A stretch of DNA of 8,321 nt from an uncultured Lachnospiraceae bacterium (GTDB lineage: Bacteria; Bacillota; Clostridia; Lachnospirales; Lachnospiraceae), in NCBI GenBank assembly GCA_910579935.1, contig CAJTVQ010000011.1:1-8321 (forward strand). Reading direction: 5' to 3'. The translations under genes were made by a program, and so were the position numbers. Shown piece by piece: positions 6,620 to 8,321 of this stretch (positions are counted from its first letter, which is position 1; each line of letters begins with the position of its first letter). Below the pieces are notes generated by a model. It worked only from the letters and a program-made list of their open reading frames with translations, was not told the DNA's origin and did no database searches.

Positions 6620-7863
6620 ATGGATCATAAACTTCAGGAGTTATTAGACCAAAAAGGAGAGGTCAACCTTTTTACCCGTCCCAGACGTTTTGGAAAAACC
6701 CTGAATATGAGTATGTTCCAATATTTCTTTGAAGATGCAAGGGATAGAAACGGAAATATCATTGACCACCGATACCTGTTTGACGGTCTTCACATTATGC
6801 AGGCAGGAGAAAAATATCTCTCCCATATGGGACAGTATCCGGTGATCAACCTGTCGCTAAAATCAGGAAAACAGCCGGATTTTGAAATGGCTTATACTAT
6901 GATGCGCAGACAGATTGCCGCTGAATATGCGCGTCATGCGTTCATCTTACAGCATCAGAATCTCAGCGAGCAGAAAAAACGTTATCTGACAATTATGAGA
7001 GAAACCGCCGGCCGCAGCGAATACAACGATTCACTCCAGTTCCTCTCCCAATGTCTGCAGGCATATTACGGCAGAAAAGCGATCATCCTGATCGATGAAT
7101 ATGACGTACCTTTGGAAAACGCCTTTATCCGCGGATTTTATGACGAAATGATAGATTTTATCCGTACCCTGTTCGAGTCTGCCCTGAAAACCAACAGCAG
7201 CCTTGCATTTGCCGTTATCACCGGCTGCCTGCGTATCAGCAAGGAGAGTATTTTCACGGGCTTAAACAACCTTAAGATCATTTCTACACTGATTGAAGGT
7301 AAAACACTGATCAAACCTATTCATGAGGATATTACTTATGATGAAGTATACCAGACCATGGATAACCTTTGGAATTTCATGTTCTTTACCGGATATTTCC
7401 GCCGAAAAATCTTCTCATGGTTTGAGGAAAAAGTAAAAGAAAAAGACCGTACCCGTCTGTTTCAGGCGGTGGCAGAATGCGATGCCGAAACAATGGAAGA
7501 AGAAATCACACAGATGCTTTTGGAAACCATTAGTTTCAATGACGCTTATGAAAGTTTTTATCATGGCTTTCTGGCGGGCATTTTTCCGGTATGAAGGGCT
7601 ACACGGTAAAGTCAAACCGTGAAAGCGGCCACGGACGCAGCGACCTGTTTATCGCACCCGTCACCCGCAGAAAAGCTGCCTTTGTACTGGAATTTAAAAT
7701 AGCGGACAGCATCCGCGCACTGGAACCGAAGGCAAAAGAGGCAATACAGCAGATTAAAGAAAGAAAATATATACGTGAATTAAATGACGACGGGTATGAG
7801 ACGGTACACAAATATGGTATGGCATTCTTTGGGAAAGATTGTTATGTGGTATGGGAGGAATAA
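6620..7863 (+). pseudogene. AAA-ATPase-like/PDDEXK_9 protein, truncated, internally deleted and frameshifted
   Basis: The family combines an N-terminal AAA-ATPase_like domain and a C-terminal PD-(D/E)XK nuclease domain (former DUF1703), is common in gut anaerobes, and has no settled function. Seen here are Walker A RPRRFGKT at residues 20-27, Walker B IILIDEYD around 155-162 (Asp159), LWNFMFFTGY, WFEEKV, and, in the second frame, SNRESGHGRSD with LEFK, the nuclease core. Compared with the family as I remember it, about 20 residues are missing at the start (the YYVDKT segment). Roughly 100 are missing after GLNNLKIIS (residue 222, near 7285), and about 30 after FFTGYF (near 7397). The frame ends at 7594 after GIFPV. 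One extra T in the run 7581-7585 would restore GIFSGMKGYTV and continue to 7863, where the second part runs 7591-7863. ATGA couples the two parts. Confidence 0.75.
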
Positions 7864-7894
7864 ACGGGTTTCAGCCCGGTCAGAATGTTTGCCG

Positions 7895-8021
7895 GTGAAG
7901 TAAGACACTCCTGTCGGGCTGCTTTGACGGTTTGGTTGTTCCCCGTTTAAAAACCGCCTGTCATCTACTCAGGGATGACAGACGGTTCTCCGTTTTCTTC
8001 TCTAATCAGATCTTACTTCAC
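7895..8021. repeat. 11-bp perfect inverted repeat flanking the terminator
   Basis: GTGAAGTAAGA at 7895-7905 and its exact reverse complement at 8011-8021 enclose 105 bp that contain the terminator hairpin. The pair lies between the convergent ends of the plus-strand operon and the repeat-protein gene. It may be part of a larger transcript structure or a trace of a small inserted element. No transposase or target duplication was seen. An 11-bp match at this spacing could arise by chance. Confidence 0.4.
7953..7986 (-). terminator. Rho-independent terminator between convergent genes
   Basis: A 13-bp stem with one mismatch (7953-7965 paired with 7974-7986, core CTGTCATC/GATGACAG) has an 8-nt loop. 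On the minus strand the stem runs into TTTTT (7949-7953), so it should end the repeat-protein transcript 44 nt after its stop. On the plus strand the tract after the stem is TTCTCCGTTTTC, weaker, but it could also end the MBOAT operon. Confidence 0.7.
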
Positions 8022-8029
8022 ACGCAGAA

Positions 8030-8321
8030 TTAGTTTGCTTTTGTTTCAGCATCCGCATTCTCTGCAGCTGCCTCTGTACCATCTGCAGAAGCTTCTGCGT
8101 CTGCACCTGCGCCTTCAGCAGGTGCTTCTGTGCCTGCCTCTGCATCTGTGCCTTCAGCAGGTGCTTCTGTACCTGCCTCTGCATCTGCGCCTTCAGCAGG
8201 TGCTTCTGTGCCTGCCTCTGCATCTGTGCCTTCAGCAGGTGCTTCTGTACCTGCCTCTGCATCTGCGCCTTCAGCAGGTGCTTCTGTGCCTGCCTCTGCA
8301 TCTGTGCCTTCAGCAGGTGCT
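8030..8321 (-). CDS. Ala/Glu/Gly-rich repeat protein, C-terminal part
   Basis: The minus-strand frame ending at TAA 8030-8032 is open to the window edge (97 codons), and its beginning lies beyond the right end. It reads as perfect 13-residue units APAEGxDAEAGTE, with x alternating Thr and Ala, followed by a non-repeat tail AGADAEASADGTEAA and ENADAETKAN. The product is very acidic and low in complexity and resembles a disordered linker or stalk of a secreted or wall-associated protein, but no signal, anchor or domain is visible. Another frame (8002-8301) is also open with a Gln/Lys-rich translation. I prefer the acidic frame because it runs to the window edge, differs between units at only one synonymous and one missense position, and its stop lies just before the terminator. 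Function unknown. Confidence 0.6.
   Translation of the reverse strand, partial: APAEGTDAEAGTEAPAEGADAEAGTEAPAEGTDAEAGTEAPAEGADAEAGTEAPAEGTDAEAGTEAPAEGAGADAEASADGTEAAAENADAETKAN
8111..8321. repeat. 39-bp tandem repeat array with 78-bp higher-order period
   Basis: Five complete 39-bp units (8111-8149, 8150-8188, 8189-8227, 8228-8266, 8267-8305) and 16 bases of a sixth run to the window edge. Units 1, 3 and 5 are identical, as are units 2 and 4. The two versions differ at two positions (TGTGCC or TGTACC, and TCTGT or TCTGC on the plus strand). Each unit encodes 13 residues, so unit gain or loss keeps the frame. Confidence 0.95.

Noticed and set aside
8002..8301. Gln/Lys-rich 99-codon frame on the minus strand (repeats of MQRQAQKHLLKAQ)
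   Set aside because: It is a different frame of the same 39-bp repeats. Any repeat whose length is a multiple of three stays open in several frames; the Ala/Glu/Gly-rich frame runs to the window edge and stops just before the terminator.
8111..8321. CRISPR array
   Set aside because: The units are contiguous with no spacers and encode a regular 13-residue peptide.

Overview
The window looks like a gut Firmicute of the Lachnospiraceae/Clostridia type. The reasons are the Tn1549-like conjugative-element genes, a large serine recombinase tail with a DUF4358-unrelated DUF4368-type C-terminus, a DUF4358-type lipoprotein beside an MBOAT/SGNH acylation pair, strong AGGAGG ribosome binding sites and moderate GC. 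This is inference from gene content read by eye; no database search was possible.

Positions 1 to about 3020 are wreckage of one or more integrative mobile elements. On the minus strand lie an intact MobC-like accessory protein, a hairpin-rich leader that is a candidate oriT, and a relaxase cut after 39 codons and joined in frame to 19 codons of an ABC transporter ATPase. Further along the same strand come a small zinc-ribbon protein and a YhcG-type (DUF1016) nuclease gene that has lost its catalytic core and carries a frameshift. After that, the 3' end of an unrecognised element gene (minus strand) abuts the last 179 codons of a large serine recombinase (plus strand). At least three joints between unrelated fragments are visible, so this is a rearranged graveyard, not a working element, although mobC itself looks intact.

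Positions about 3060 to 7860 look chromosomal. A DUF4358-like lipoprotein (minus) is divergent from a plus-strand operon: an MBOAT O-acyltransferase, a membrane-anchored SGNH-like partner, and a decayed AAA-ATPase/PD-(D/E)XK gene. The MBOAT protein would pass acyl groups across the membrane and the SGNH-like protein would place them on an extracellular polymer; the substrate is unknown. The third gene has a strong ribosome binding site overlapping the stop of the SGNH-like gene, but is truncated, internally deleted and frameshifted.

Positions 7864 to 8321 hold convergent gene ends, a terminator hairpin, and the 3' end of a minus-strand gene encoding an Ala/Glu/Gly-rich protein. That protein is built from 39-bp repeats that alternate in two versions, giving a 78-bp higher-order period. 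No tRNA, rRNA or CRISPR array was seen. I found no convincing new multi-gene system; the most unusual features are the chimeric joints, the frame-preserving deletions in two nuclease-family genes, and the alternating repeat array.
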